DNA from: Mucilaginibacter gotjawali
Lineage (GTDB): Bacteria; Bacteroidota; Bacteroidia; Sphingobacteriales; Sphingobacteriaceae
NCBI RefSeq assembly: GCF_002355435.1
Contig: NZ_AP017313.1
Location: 5,518,001-5,582,000, forward strand
Direction of reading: 5' to 3'
Length of the DNA stretch: 64,000 nt
In this document: positions 8,768 to 17,303 of the stretch, one piece after another
Numbering within the stretch: position 1 is the stretch's first letter
Layout of the letters: each line of letters begins with the position of its first letter
Position numbers and translations under genes: made by a program
The notes under the pieces: model-generated
Databases searched by the model: none
Told to the model about the DNA's origin: nothing
What the model saw: only the letters and a program-made list of their open reading frames with translations

Positions 8768-10078
8768 ATGAAAAAACAACTGTACCCATTTATATTTCTG
8801 ATTACTATTATTCAGACAGCTTTTGCACAGGATACTGTTAAACAAGAGGATTTTAGTTTTCATTTTCAGCAAACTATTATTACACAGGATAAGCCGGGCT
8901 TCCATGCGGCTTATAGCGGGCAGAACAGCCTGTCGGCGCTGAATGAAACGCAAACATCCCTCACAGCCACTTTTTTTGGTAACGCGCGGCTTTGGAAAGG
9001 CGCACAGGTTATTTTTGACCCGGAGCTTTCAGGCGGGGCCGGCCTGAGCAAAACATTGGGTGTGGCTGGTTTTCCAAATGGCGAAACCTTCAGGGTTGGC
9101 AGTGTACAGAATAAAATTTATATCGCCCGTTTGTTCTTTCAGCAATACTTTGAGTGGGGTAAAGAAAAAGACACGCTTGAAAGTGATCAGCTGCAGTTAG
9201 CCGGGTTACGGAGCAAACGGTATTTCTCTTTCGGTATCGGCAAGTTTAATATGGGCGATTTTTTTGACCAGAATAATTTCAGCCACGATCCCCGTTCGCA
9301 ATTTATGAACTGGGCACTGATGGACAATGCCGCCTGGGATTATCCCGCCAACACGCGCGGTTATGTTTTGGGTGCCTATACTGAATTCGGTCAACCGGCC
9401 TGGACATTGCGGTTTGCTTTTACCATGAATGTTACCCAGGCAAATTCATCCACCTGGGATGCCAAAATTGGCAAAGCCAATACGCAAACCGTTGAATTTG
9501 AAAAGAGGTATACTATAGGCGGCGAAAAAGGTACCTTACGCATTTTAGGCTTTTTAAATAATGGCAAATTTGGAAACTACGAACAGGCCATCGCATTGAA
9601 CTCCGCAGCACCGAACGTTGATACCACGCAGGCCTACGGACGCCATAAAGTCGGATTCGGTGTAAATGCGGACCAGTACCTGACCAAAGATTTTGGCGTA
9701 TTCGCCAAAGCCAGTTACAACGACGGCCATACCCAAACCTGGTTTTTTACGGAGATTGACCGCTCTTTTACCTTTGGAGGGCTTTTAAAAGGAACCGGCT
9801 GGAAAAGAAAAGACGATGAAATGGGCCTGGCTTTTGTTGCCAATGGACTTTCTGCACCACACCGCCAATATTTGGCAGATGGCGGCTATGGTTTTTTAAT
9901 AGGCGATGGGAAATTAAACTATGCGCCTGAGATGATTGCCGAATTTTATTATAAGCTGAATGCCTACCAAAATAAATTCTTTTTAAGCCCTGATTACCAG
10001 TTTATCATCAACCCGGCCTATAATCACGATCGCGGACCTGTAAATGTATTTTCAATCAGGGCGCATATCGAGTTTTAA
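8768..10078 (+). CDS. carbohydrate-porin-like outer membrane protein (OprB-like)
   Basis: This is a 436-residue protein from ATG 8768, with a signal peptide ending TAFAQ near residue 20. The mature chain alternates beta strands with aromatic girdles and has the FNMGDFFDQNNFSHDPRSQF segment typical of the OprB/AlgE-like carbohydrate porin group of Bacteroidota. It ends FSIRAHIEF with the terminal Phe usual for outer membrane barrels. The possible start at 8753 only adds five residues before the signal peptide. The palindrome at 8648 may control it. The substrate is unknown. Confidence 0.8.
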   Translation: MKKQLYPFIFLITIIQTAFAQDTVKQEDFSFHFQQTIITQDKPGFHAAYSGQNSLSALNETQTSLTATFFGNARLWKGAQVIFDPELSGGAGLSKTLGVAGFPNGETFRVGSVQNKIYIARLFFQQYFEWGKEKDTLESDQLQLAGLRSKRYFSFGIGKFNMGDFFDQNNFSHDPRSQFMNWALMDNAAWDYPANTRGYVLGAYTEFGQPAWTLRFAFTMNVTQANSSTWDAKIGKANTQTVEFEKRYTIGGEKGTLRILGFLNNGKFGNYEQAIALNSAAPNVDTTQAYGRHKVGFGVNADQYLTKDFGVFAKASYNDGHTQTWFFTEIDRSFTFGGLLKGTGWKRKDDEMGLAFVANGLSAPHRQYLADGGYGFLIGDGKLNYAPEMIAEFYYKLNAYQNKFFLSPDYQFIINPAYNHDRGPVNVFSIRAHIEF

Positions 10079-10095
10079 ATGTCCTTTTTAGATTT

Positions 10096-10116
10096 ACGAA
10101 GTTTCCGAAACTTCGT
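10096..10116 (+). terminator. hairpin after the porin gene
   Basis: A 9-bp perfect stem, ACGAAGTTT/AAACTTCGT, with loop CCG begins 18 bases after the porin stop codon and is followed by a weak T-rich stretch. It is a possible terminator. Confidence 0.45.
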
Positions 10117-10228
10117 TAGTCTATTTGCCAACGTTAAATTTTGTTAAACAGGCAACCTTCCTTTCACTTTTTTGTCAAAGGAAATATAGCGGTTAATTAT
10201 TTTATAAAAAAGTTCGTTATTTGGCCAT

Positions 10229-10783
10229 ATGAAGAGATTCCTTTTTCCCCTGTTTGCAATTATCGTTTTCAGTACTTTTTTTGCCGATGCTCAAAACACT
10301 GTAACCCGTTCTGCAATCACTTTTAAAATTAAAAACCTGGGCATTTACACCGATGGCACCCTGGGAGGCTTACAAGCCGATATTCATTTTAATCCGGCCG
10401 ATCTTTCTTCAAGTACGATAAAGGCAACGGTTGATGTTAATACGCTAAACAGTGACAATGAAAGCCGGGACGAACATGTAAAAAGCGCCGACTTTTTTGA
10501 TGCGGCCCATTACCCTACCATCACCCTGAAGTCAGTTGCTATTAAACATAAAAGCGGCAATAACTATTCAGGGCAGTTTAACCTCACCATTAAGGATAAA
10601 ACCAAACTAATAGATATCCCCTTTACCTGCGTGGATAAAGGGAGTACTTTAGCTTTTAATGGCGCCTTCAAACTAAACCGCCAGGATTACGGGATAGGCG
10701 GCAGCAGTATGATCCTTTCTGACGAGGTGATCATCGCTATTGATGCGGAAGTCACCAAGCAGCGGGCTGAAGCCTCACGCTAG
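10229..10783 (+). CDS. YceI family periplasmic protein
   Basis: This 184-residue protein has a signal peptide cleaved after FFADA (about residue 21) and one YceI lipocalin-like beta-barrel. Typical segments are TFKIKNLG near the start, SRDEHVKSADFFDAAHYPT in the middle and FKLNRQDYGIGG near the end. YceI proteins bind isoprenoid or amide lipids in the periplasm. It stands alone between the porin and the phosphate-sensing region. Confidence 0.92.
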   Translation: MKRFLFPLFAIIVFSTFFADAQNTVTRSAITFKIKNLGIYTDGTLGGLQADIHFNPADLSSSTIKATVDVNTLNSDNESRDEHVKSADFFDAAHYPTITLKSVAIKHKSGNNYSGQFNLTIKDKTKLIDIPFTCVDKGSTLAFNGAFKLNRQDYGIGGSSMILSDEVIIAIDAEVTKQRAEASR

Positions 10784-10861
10784 CTTTCGCCGGAGTCATC
10801 AATTGGAAAACTGTTGGAGCCAACCAAAAAACTAATCTCCAATTAACCAATCTCTAACGGC

Positions 10862-10878
10862 TAAACATTAACTTTACA
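10862..10878 (+). promoter_or_regulatory. Pho-box-like direct repeat before the sensor kinase
   Basis: TAAACA-TTAAC-TTTACA repeats the six-base unit with 5-bp spacing, an 11-bp period as in Bacillus PhoP sites. It ends 3 bp before the kinase start, so if functional it overlaps the promoter. The closely matching repeat at 11943 before the phosphate genes is the main support. Confidence 0.35.
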
Positions 10879-10881
10879 AGT

Positions 10882-11946
10882 ATGAAATTCAGAATACTTG
10901 TATTGATCAACGCCGGCGCGGTGGCTGTCACCCTATCAGCAGTAAATTATTATTTTCAGCATAGCTGGTATTATGTGGGCATCACCTTTTTTGTTACCAT
11001 TATTACCAGTTTTATAATTTTCTATTACCTGATAGAAAAATACGTTTATTCGAAAATAAAGCTCATTTATAAATTGATCCATAATTTAAAACTCGGCCGC
11101 GACCTGCGCGATGCCCTTGGCGAGCAGCTGAGTTCTGACCCGATAAACGATGTTGAAAAGGAAGTAAAGGAGTGGGCCAGGGAAAAGAAAATAGAAATTG
11201 ATGAACTGAAAAGGCAAGAGAAATTCCGCAGGGATTTTCTTTCCAACATTTCGCATGAATTTAAAACCCCGCTTTTTGCCATACAGGGTTATATTGAAGC
11301 ATTGCAGGATGATGAATTTGAAGACAAACAGCTGGCGCGTGATTTTTTGGCAAAGGCAGCAAAGAATGTCGACAGGCTGAGTTACCTGATCAAAGATTTG
11401 GACGAAATATCTAAACTTGAATCAGGCGAGATCCCGATTAACCTTACCCGGTTCAAAATAAACGACCTTATAAAAGAGGTTTTTGAGTCGATGGAAATAA
11501 AAGCCAAACAACATAACATTAAATTAATATTCAAACAAAAATATGATGAGCCGATACTGGTAAATGCCGACCGCGAAAAGATCCGCCAGGTGCTGGTAAA
11601 CCTGATCGACAACTCATTTAAATACGGAAACGAGGAAGGAAATACGTCTGTTAGCCTCTTTGAATTGCATGATCAGGTGCTGGTTGAAGTAACCGATAAC
11701 GGCATCGGAATTGAGGAAAAATACCTTCCCAGGCTATTTGAGCGGTTTTTCAGGACAGATAGCAGCCGTTCAAGGCAGATAGGAGGGTCGGGTTTAGGGC
11801 TGGCCATAGTGAAGCACATTATTGAGGCCCATGAGCAAACCATTAATGTGCGAAGCACCGAAGGGTTAGGCTCCACTTTTGGCTTCACGTTGCAAAAATC
11901 CAAGCAGAGTTTACCTTTCCCTAACATACCTGTTCTAAAAACTTAA
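10882..11946 (+). CDS. PhoR-like sensor histidine kinase
   Basis: This 354-residue kinase has two N-terminal transmembrane helices (about residues 4-23 and 30-49), a linker, a HisKA domain with SNISHEFKTP (phosphorylatable His) and a HATPase domain. ATPase motifs are the N box LIDNSFKYG, G1 VTDNGIGIEE, F box LFERFF and G2 GGSGLGLAI. Short periplasmic loops and a phosphate-transport neighbour suggest the PhoR group. No response regulator gene is adjacent on either side, which is unusual for PhoRB and leaves the partner unidentified. The DUF47/PiT operon follows 48 bp downstream. Confidence 0.88.
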   Translation: MKFRILVLINAGAVAVTLSAVNYYFQHSWYYVGITFFVTIITSFIIFYYLIEKYVYSKIKLIYKLIHNLKLGRDLRDALGEQLSSDPINDVEKEVKEWAREKKIEIDELKRQEKFRRDFLSNISHEFKTPLFAIQGYIEALQDDEFEDKQLARDFLAKAAKNVDRLSYLIKDLDEISKLESGEIPINLTRFKINDLIKEVFESMEIKAKQHNIKLIFKQKYDEPILVNADREKIRQVLVNLIDNSFKYGNEEGNTSVSLFELHDQVLVEVTDNGIGIEEKYLPRLFERFFRTDSSRSRQIGGSGLGLAIVKHIIEAHEQTINVRSTEGLGSTFGFTLQKSKQSLPFPNIPVLKT

Positions 11947-11959
11947 CATTAACTTAACA
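11943..11959 (+). promoter_or_regulatory. Pho-box-like direct repeat TTAACA-N5-TTAACA
   Basis: Two perfect TTAACA units spaced by five bases (TTAAC) end 9 bp before the -7 box at 11969, an ideal place for an activator. Unit and spacing match the Gram-positive PhoP box, and the downstream genes are phosphate transport genes. Confidence 0.5.
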
Positions 11960-11968
11960 TTGCAACGT

Positions 11969-11976
11969 TACCTTTG
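11969..11976 (+). promoter_or_regulatory. TAnnTTTG -7 box for the DUF47/PiT operon
   Basis: TACCTTTG matches the Bacteroidota -7 consensus 18 bp before ATG 11995. It overlaps an upstream in-frame TTG at 11974, which is therefore unlikely to be the start. Confidence 0.6.
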
Positions 11977-11994
11977 CGCAAATTCACTAAAAAA

Positions 11995-12645
11995 ATGTCA
12001 CTTAACAGCATCTTCCAGTACTTCACCCCGAAGGATAAAAAAGTATTTTTTCCATTGTTTGAACAGGCAGCAAATAACGCTGTTGTGATGGCAACCATAT
12101 TGGTTGAGGCTGTTAATACCACTAACCCGGCCACCCGCGAGGACCTGATCAGGCAAATTGATAAATTAGAAAACAAGGGTGATGAAATAACCCATCAACT
12201 TTACCTCGAGTTGGGCAAAAACTTTATCACGCCCTTCGATCGTGAAGACATCCACCAGTTGGCATCGGCGATTGACGATGTTGCCGACAATATACAGGGT
12301 GCTGCAAACAGGATGAGCCTATACCGGATTGATGATTTTAATGAGCACATAAAAAAGCTTTCAGATTTAATTTTACAGGGCAGTATTGAACTGGAAAAGG
12401 CCATTAAGGAATTAAGGGACCTGAAAAACAAGCGTAATATAGCCGATTCATGTATCAGGATAAACAGCATTGAAAACCAGGCCGACCATATTTTTGACCG
12501 TGCCGTTGCCGACTTGTTTTTGTATGAAACGGATGCGATCCGCCTGATCAAATATAAAGAGATCCTGTCTTCGCTGGAAACAGCTACCGATATGTGCGAA
12601 GATGCCGCAAATGTAATGGAATCTATTTTAGTTAAAAACGCATAA
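11995..12645 (+). CDS. DUF47 (PhoU-like) accessory protein
   Basis: From ATG 11995 this is a 216-residue all-helical protein of the DUF47/YkaA family, a PhoU-like helical bundle with metal-binding acidic positions (DKLENKGDEITH and SIENQADHIFD). DUF47 genes sit almost always next to PiT phosphate transporters and are thought to regulate them. The PiT gene follows after 10 bp, so the two form an operon. The Pho-box-like repeat and -7 box upstream suggest phosphate-starvation control. Confidence 0.9.
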   Translation: MSLNSIFQYFTPKDKKVFFPLFEQAANNAVVMATILVEAVNTTNPATREDLIRQIDKLENKGDEITHQLYLELGKNFITPFDREDIHQLASAIDDVADNIQGAANRMSLYRIDDFNEHIKKLSDLILQGSIELEKAIKELRDLKNKRNIADSCIRINSIENQADHIFDRAVADLFLYETDAIRLIKYKEILSSLETATDMCEDAANVMESILVKNA

Positions 12646-12655
12646 GCAATAAACG

Positions 12656-13669
12656 ATGACCCCCATACTTATTGTTGTTATTTGCCTTGCCCTGCTGTTT
12701 GACTATACCAATGGCTTTCACGATGCGGCCAACTCTATTGCTACCATCGTTTCAACCAAGGTGCTTTCGCCTTTCCAGGCGGTGATGTGGGCTGCTGCTT
12801 TTAATTTCCTGGTTTACTTTTTTGTTAAAGACCATAAGGTAGCCAACACGATATCGAAAATTGTTAACGCACATTTTGTAACTATGAATGTGATCCTGGC
12901 CGGGTTGATTGCAGCCATTAGCTGGAACTTAATTACCTGGTGGTTTGGGATCCCTTCAAGCTCGTCGCATACGTTAATCGGCGGTTTTGCGGGCGCCGGT
13001 ATCACCAATGCCCTTTATATGGGTTCAAGTGCGTTAAGCGCTGTAAAAATGAGTTACGTTTTAACCATCCTTGCCTATATTGTACTGGCGCCGGTTATTG
13101 GATTGATCATCGCCTATATTGTAACCGTATTGATCCTGCATATCTGCAAAAAAGCCCGCCCCGCTACTGCCGAGCGTTGGTTTAAACGCCTGCAACTGGT
13201 GTCGTCTGCGGCATTAAGCTACGCGCATGGGGGCAATGATGCCCAAAAAGTAATGGGTATTCTTTACGTTGCGGTATTTACGGCTCACGTTATTAAACAG
13301 GGCGACCCGATGCCAAACTGGATCCCCCTGGCTTGTTATTCTGCCATTGCGCTTGGAACCATGAGTGGCGGCTGGAAGATCGTAAAAACAATGGGCTCAA
13401 GAATTACAAAAATAACTCCTCTTGAAGGTGTAAGCGCTGAAACCGCGGGCGCGTTAACCCTGTTCTTTACGCAGTATTTTGGTATCCCTGTTTCAACAAC
13501 ACACACCATTACGGGGTCAATCATTGGCGTTGGCTTAACCAAACGGTTATCAGCAGTGCGCTGGGGGCTAACACTCAATATCATATGGGCCTGGGTAATC
13601 ACTATTCCTGTTTCAGCAATTATTGCAGCAATAATGTTTGCCCTGTTAAGGACATTTTTACCAGGGTAA
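12656..13669 (+). CDS. PiT family inorganic phosphate transporter
   Basis: This 337-residue integral membrane protein carries the two PiT signature repeats: FDYTNGFHDAANSIAT near residue 14 and SYAHGGNDAQKVMG near residue 187. The GIPSSSSHTLIGG and GIPVSTTHTITGS segments mark the repeated half-domains. It imports phosphate with a cation. Its length is typical for bacterial PitA-like proteins without a long cytosolic loop. It is the second gene of the operon with the DUF47 protein. Confidence 0.95.
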   Translation: MTPILIVVICLALLFDYTNGFHDAANSIATIVSTKVLSPFQAVMWAAAFNFLVYFFVKDHKVANTISKIVNAHFVTMNVILAGLIAAISWNLITWWFGIPSSSSHTLIGGFAGAGITNALYMGSSALSAVKMSYVLTILAYIVLAPVIGLIIAYIVTVLILHICKKARPATAERWFKRLQLVSSAALSYAHGGNDAQKVMGILYVAVFTAHVIKQGDPMPNWIPLACYSAIALGTMSGGWKIVKTMGSRITKITPLEGVSAETAGALTLFFTQYFGIPVSTTHTITGSIIGVGLTKRLSAVRWGLTLNIIWAWVITIPVSAIIAAIMFALLRTFLPG

Positions 13670-13763
13670 TTAACCTTTTTCAATGGTGAAATTTGGGGGT
13701 TTATTAAAACTAATCAAACCAAATCATTATCATTGCCTTTGAAAAATCATTTACCAGCTACCC

Positions 13764-14486
13764 ATGAAAACACTACTATTGCTTGTTCCAGTCCTTTTTT
13801 TTTCGTTTAGTTTTTCCGGAAATAAACAAATCCCAAATACTACGGAGAAATTCCAGTTGCAATTGCCTTCAACTTCTGAAATCGGTAAAGGGCTGAAAGA
13901 TGCCTTGCTTCAGGGCACCTCGAAAAGCACCGACCAGCTTTCGGCTGTAGACGGTTTTTTTGGCAACGCAGCCATAAAGATCGTTTTTCCGCCGGAAGCG
14001 AAGAACGCCGAAAAAACACTCCGGGGACTGGGCTTTAATAAACTGTGTGATAATGTTATCCTCTCGTTAAACCGTGCCGCCGAGGACGCCGCCAAACAGG
14101 CAAAACCGATATTTATCGATGCAATTAAAAAAATGACACTTCAGGATGTTGACAAAATTTTGTTTGGTCCGCAGGATGCCGCCACCCAATATTTTAAGCA
14201 GGCTACTACCGCGCAATTGGTCTTGGCTTTTAAACCTGTGATAAATGCCAGTCTGGCTAAAGTAGGTGCTACAAAATACTACGGCGATGCCGCCAGAGAA
14301 TACAATAAACTTCCTTTTGTAAAAAGGTTAAACCCCGACCTTAGCGACTATGCCACGCAAAAAGCGATTGATGGTTTGTTTTACCAGATTGCATTGGAAG
14401 AATTAAATATCCGGAAAAATACCGGGGCACGGTCAACCCCTTTGTTGCAAAAAGTATTTGCTTTTGCCGACAGCAAGAAGCATTAA
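13764..14486 (+). CDS. DUF4197 domain exported protein
   Basis: This 240-residue protein has a hydrophobic signal sequence (about residues 1-18). The rest is mostly helical and matches the DUF4197 layout: a GLKDALLQGT start, NRAAEDAAKQAKPIFIDAI in the middle and a DYATQKAIDGLFYQIALEE motif near the C-terminus. DUF4197 proteins are periplasmic and of unknown function. It is a single gene, convergent with the anti-sigma gene that ends 5 bp away. Confidence 0.85.
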   Translation: MKTLLLLVPVLFFSFSFSGNKQIPNTTEKFQLQLPSTSEIGKGLKDALLQGTSKSTDQLSAVDGFFGNAAIKIVFPPEAKNAEKTLRGLGFNKLCDNVILSLNRAAEDAAKQAKPIFIDAIKKMTLQDVDKILFGPQDAATQYFKQATTAQLVLAFKPVINASLAKVGATKYYGDAAREYNKLPFVKRLNPDLSDYATQKAIDGLFYQIALEELNIRKNTGARSTPLLQKVFAFADSKKH

Positions 14487-14491
14487 AAAAC

Positions 14492-15883
14492 TTAGTTGGT
14501 AAACCTGATCCGCAAATAAACCTGTTCCGGCCTCCCGGAAGAATTTCCGGCCCATTGCGGCCCGTTTTTAACCAGGTCAGTTGCTTTTCTATCCGTGGCC
14601 GGGCTAATCCCTTTTATTATTTTAATATCGGCAATGCCGCCATTTTTGTACACCATAAAAGATAGTCGTACTATCCCAATTTTTTGATCAGGCGAAACCG
14701 CATTTGTTTTTAAATATTTTTTGTATCCACTCCAACCATTCTTTGGGTGAGCCTTTACCACGGCAGTATCCTCATCAGCTTCTTTATTCTGTGCGGTATA
14801 CCCCGTAACCACCACTTCACTTAAAGCACCGCTGCTTGGCGCTAAAGCGATATTTTTAACCGAGTCGCGGTTATTGGCGCTCACCTGGCGTGTTTGGTAC
14901 CCTACTCCTGCAATAACCAGCTTGCTCCGGCTGCTGTCAGCCTTTAGCTGAAACCGCCCCTCAGCATCCGTTTTGGTAACTTTACTGGTACCGGCAACTT
15001 TTACTGAGGCGCCCTGGATGGGCAGGCCGTCATCCTGCGCTATAACTCTGCCCTGTATGCTTTGATTGTTTAAAAGCTGGTTCAGTGCCAGGCCGCCTGC
15101 AACCCCGCCACCGCTGGCAAGTTTGTTCAAATCGCTTTCCCGCGCGTTGTTATTGTGAATGGTTACCCCGGGCGCTTTACCCGGTAACTGTTGAACCGTG
15201 AGTTTTTTATCAGCACCTGCCACCAACGTGCCTTTCCTCACAAATAATGAAGTATCGATAGGTGGCTTTGCCTTATATTCCATCACAATCATTTCGTCAA
15301 CCGGTGTTGAATCCGCGGGCGCCAGATTCCCTGCCTTGCTGTTGGCTGCAGGTTTGCTGACCACCAAATCCCGCACTCCCGGCGGCTTTTCCCTAACAGC
15401 CTGGTCGGCTGCAATAGTAGGGGTCAATGTGCGGGCTGATTTTTTGAAGATGCTTGCCGTTTTATCTTTTTCAACGGGTTTTATAGGGGTGGCACCCGGT
15501 GGTTTTACCAGATCGGCAGGTGCGCCTGCAGGTTTTTGTATAACCAAATTGGTTGCCAGCACTTTTCTTTTATATAAATTGCTGTTGGTTTTGTTATACC
15601 ACCATATGCCCGCAGCACAAAACAACAGTAAAGATGCCGCAATACTTAAATAACGAAAAGGAACTATCCTTCCTGTCTTCGGTTCAATGCGGCTTTTTAA
15701 CCGCGCTGACAATTCATTAAGCTGTTTTTGCTGATCCCCCTTTGCCGGTCCGTAGCCCTCCAGAGCATCCATTAAAAACGGATCATCCTGTGCCCGCCGT
15801 TCCAGCTGGTGCATAGCCCTGGCATCAAGTTCCCCGTTCAGGTACTTCCTTATTTGCAATATGTCGGCTTCTCTTTTATGCAC
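14492..15883 (-). CDS. anti-sigma-like protein with carboxypeptidase-type and TonB-like domains
   Basis: This 463-residue protein combines a cytosolic N-terminus (about 1-75) with one transmembrane helix (about 79-96). A Pro/Ala-rich periplasmic linker, a CarboxypepD_reg-like beta domain (about 265-340, GRVIAQDDGLPIQGASV) and a C-terminal TonB-like segment (about 385-463, IGIVRLSFMVYKNG) follow. It overlaps the upstream ECF sigma gene by 8 bp, so it is most likely its anti-sigma partner. The outer domains could sense envelope signals. The domain mixture differs from plain FecR-type regulators. Confidence 0.7.
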   Translation of the reverse strand: MHKREADILQIRKYLNGELDARAMHQLERRAQDDPFLMDALEGYGPAKGDQQKQLNELSARLKSRIEPKTGRIVPFRYLSIAASLLLFCAAGIWWYNKTNSNLYKRKVLATNLVIQKPAGAPADLVKPPGATPIKPVEKDKTASIFKKSARTLTPTIAADQAVREKPPGVRDLVVSKPAANSKAGNLAPADSTPVDEMIVMEYKAKPPIDTSLFVRKGTLVAGADKKLTVQQLPGKAPGVTIHNNNARESDLNKLASGGGVAGGLALNQLLNNQSIQGRVIAQDDGLPIQGASVKVAGTSKVTKTDAEGRFQLKADSSRSKLVIAGVGYQTRQVSANNRDSVKNIALAPSSGALSEVVVTGYTAQNKEADEDTAVVKAHPKNGWSGYKKYLKTNAVSPDQKIGIVRLSFMVYKNGGIADIKIIKGISPATDRKATDLVKNGPQWAGNSSGRPEQVYLRIRFTN

Positions 15884-16445
15884 TATTCTTCTCCAGGCAA
15901 ATTTTAAGGTTACGTTTCCCGTTCTGGATGTAACTTTTTACATCATTTAAGCTAAAACCGGTGCTGTCGGCAATTTCCTTGTAGCACTTCTCGCTAAAAT
16001 AAAATAAGTTAATACTTTGTTTTTGATTCGCGGGCAGCTTTTCCATACACAATTCCAGCGCTTTAAGGGCTGCTTCGCGGTCACCAGTATCAGGATGCAA
16101 TTCAGGGGTAAATTCCATAAAATCATCCAAATTAACCATCTCCATCCTTTTTCCTGACCGTAGCTGCATCAAACAATAATTTCTGCTCAAAACATAAAGC
16201 CAGCTGCGGAACTGTTTGATATCGTGCTCTTTGGCCTTGCTTATTAACTCTTCAAAAATCCCCATCACAGCGTCCTTTGCCAGTTCTTCGTCCTTTAAAT
16301 ATTTCAGGCAAACGCCGTAAATCAAAGGCATTTGTTTTTCAAACAATTGCCCCAAAACCGAAAGGTCACCACTTTCGCGGTAAAGTTTCAGCAGCTTAAC
16401 ATCATCTGCTTCCTGCAGGTTTTTTGGCCGGGTAAAAAAAGTCAT
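15876..16445 (-). CDS. ECF-family RNA polymerase sigma factor
   Basis: This 189-residue protein has sigma-70 region 2 (AKDAVMGIFEELISKA, then FRSWLYVLSRNYCL) and region 4 with a helix-turn-helix (CYKEIADSTGFSLNDVKSYIQNGKRNLKI). Region 3 is absent, as expected for ECF factors. The gene overlaps the anti-sigma gene by 8 bp, which points to coupled translation and a sigma/anti-sigma pair answering an envelope signal. It could regulate its own operon; no target promoter motif could be defined. Confidence 0.92.
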   Translation of the reverse strand: MTFFTRPKNLQEADDVKLLKLYRESGDLSVLGQLFEKQMPLIYGVCLKYLKDEELAKDAVMGIFEELISKAKEHDIKQFRSWLYVLSRNYCLMQLRSGKRMEMVNLDDFMEFTPELHPDTGDREAALKALELCMEKLPANQKQSINLFYFSEKCYKEIADSTGFSLNDVKSYIQNGKRNLKICLEKNSA

Positions 16446-16762
16446 TTATGGGGCGACTAAAATAAACGTTTTTAATGGTTAATAAAAATGGAGCGTTGTG
16501 ATGAATTAGCGGGAATTTATATTTTCCCAATGTGAAACAGAATTTCCACACACCATTATAAGCTAAATGCGATAATAACACTAAAGTTAACCACGGAAAT
16601 AATTATTATCCTAAAACAATAATTATAGAACAAATGTTGATGGTTAAGTACGCTGGCATACTGTTTGCCTTACAATTAACAAGTACTTGAAATAGCATTT
16701 TATAAAATAAAAGCGTTAATTTTAACAACTGAATAACCTGCGAAGCAAAACCCTGATTAACC
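16446..16762. other. AT-rich intergenic region
   Basis: This 317-bp gap between divergent genes (sigma factor and receiver protein) must hold both promoters, but no confident -7 box or dyad was identified beyond AT-rich inverted runs around 16595-16630. Confidence 0.5.
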
Positions 16763-17170
16763 ATGTGCAAACTTGTTGTTATTGATGATAACCCCACAGA
16801 TCACTACATTATGCAAAGGTTATTGCATAATAACTATAACTGTGAACAAGCCACGTATACCTATGATGGCCGCTTAGTTTTAGATTACCTGGAACAAAAC
16901 AAAGAAACAGGCTCACTGCCGGATTTGATTTTACTCGACCTTGACATGCCCGAACTTACCGGCTGGGAATTTCTTGACGAACTGGAAACGTTTAACAGTG
17001 GCGCAAAAAAAAGAGTACAGGTACACATCATGAGTTCTTCCATCCGGTCAGCTGATGTTTTTCATTCAAAAAAATACGCCTGTGTAAATTCGTTCATGAC
17101 CAAACCCTTATCAAGGGACCTGGTGAACAAAATTTGTGAAGAGGCGTCGCCGGGCCGCAATGTAGCCTGA
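16763..17170 (+). CDS. single-domain response regulator
   Basis: This 135-residue protein is one CheY-like receiver domain with no output domain. It shows the acidic pair in VIDDNPTD, the phosphorylatable Asp in ILLDLDMPELTG, the conserved switch Ser (HIMSSS) and the Lys in FMTKPLS. It probably relays phosphate from a hybrid or phytochrome-like kinase encoded elsewhere; no kinase adjoins it. A hairpin terminator follows. Confidence 0.9.
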   Translation: MCKLVVIDDNPTDHYIMQRLLHNNYNCEQATYTYDGRLVLDYLEQNKETGSLPDLILLDLDMPELTGWEFLDELETFNSGAKKRVQVHIMSSSIRSADVFHSKKYACVNSFMTKPLSRDLVNKICEEASPGRNVA

Positions 17171-17207
17171 TTTTAAAACAGAAAATTATTTTTGAGCAAT
17201 ACCTTAA

Positions 17208-17245
17208 GCAAGGAGGGCTGTGCTAAGCCCTCCTTTGCTGTTTTT
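17208..17245 (+). terminator. rho-independent terminator after the receiver gene
   Basis: Stem GCAAGGAGGGCT pairs with AGCCCTCCTTTGC (one bulged T) over a six-base loop and is followed by TGTTTTT. The hairpin covers an upstream in-frame start (17220) of the next gene, which favours ATG 17304 for that gene. Confidence 0.8.
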
Positions 17246-17303
17246 ATCCTACTGGCTTTTGCCTCTTGATTCCCAATTCTTTTCCCTTATTTTTACTGCC
17301 GCA

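Noticed and set aside
17220..17303. Upstream start of the LpxH-like gene
   Set aside because: It lies inside the terminator hairpin of the preceding gene and adds 28 residues absent from the family.
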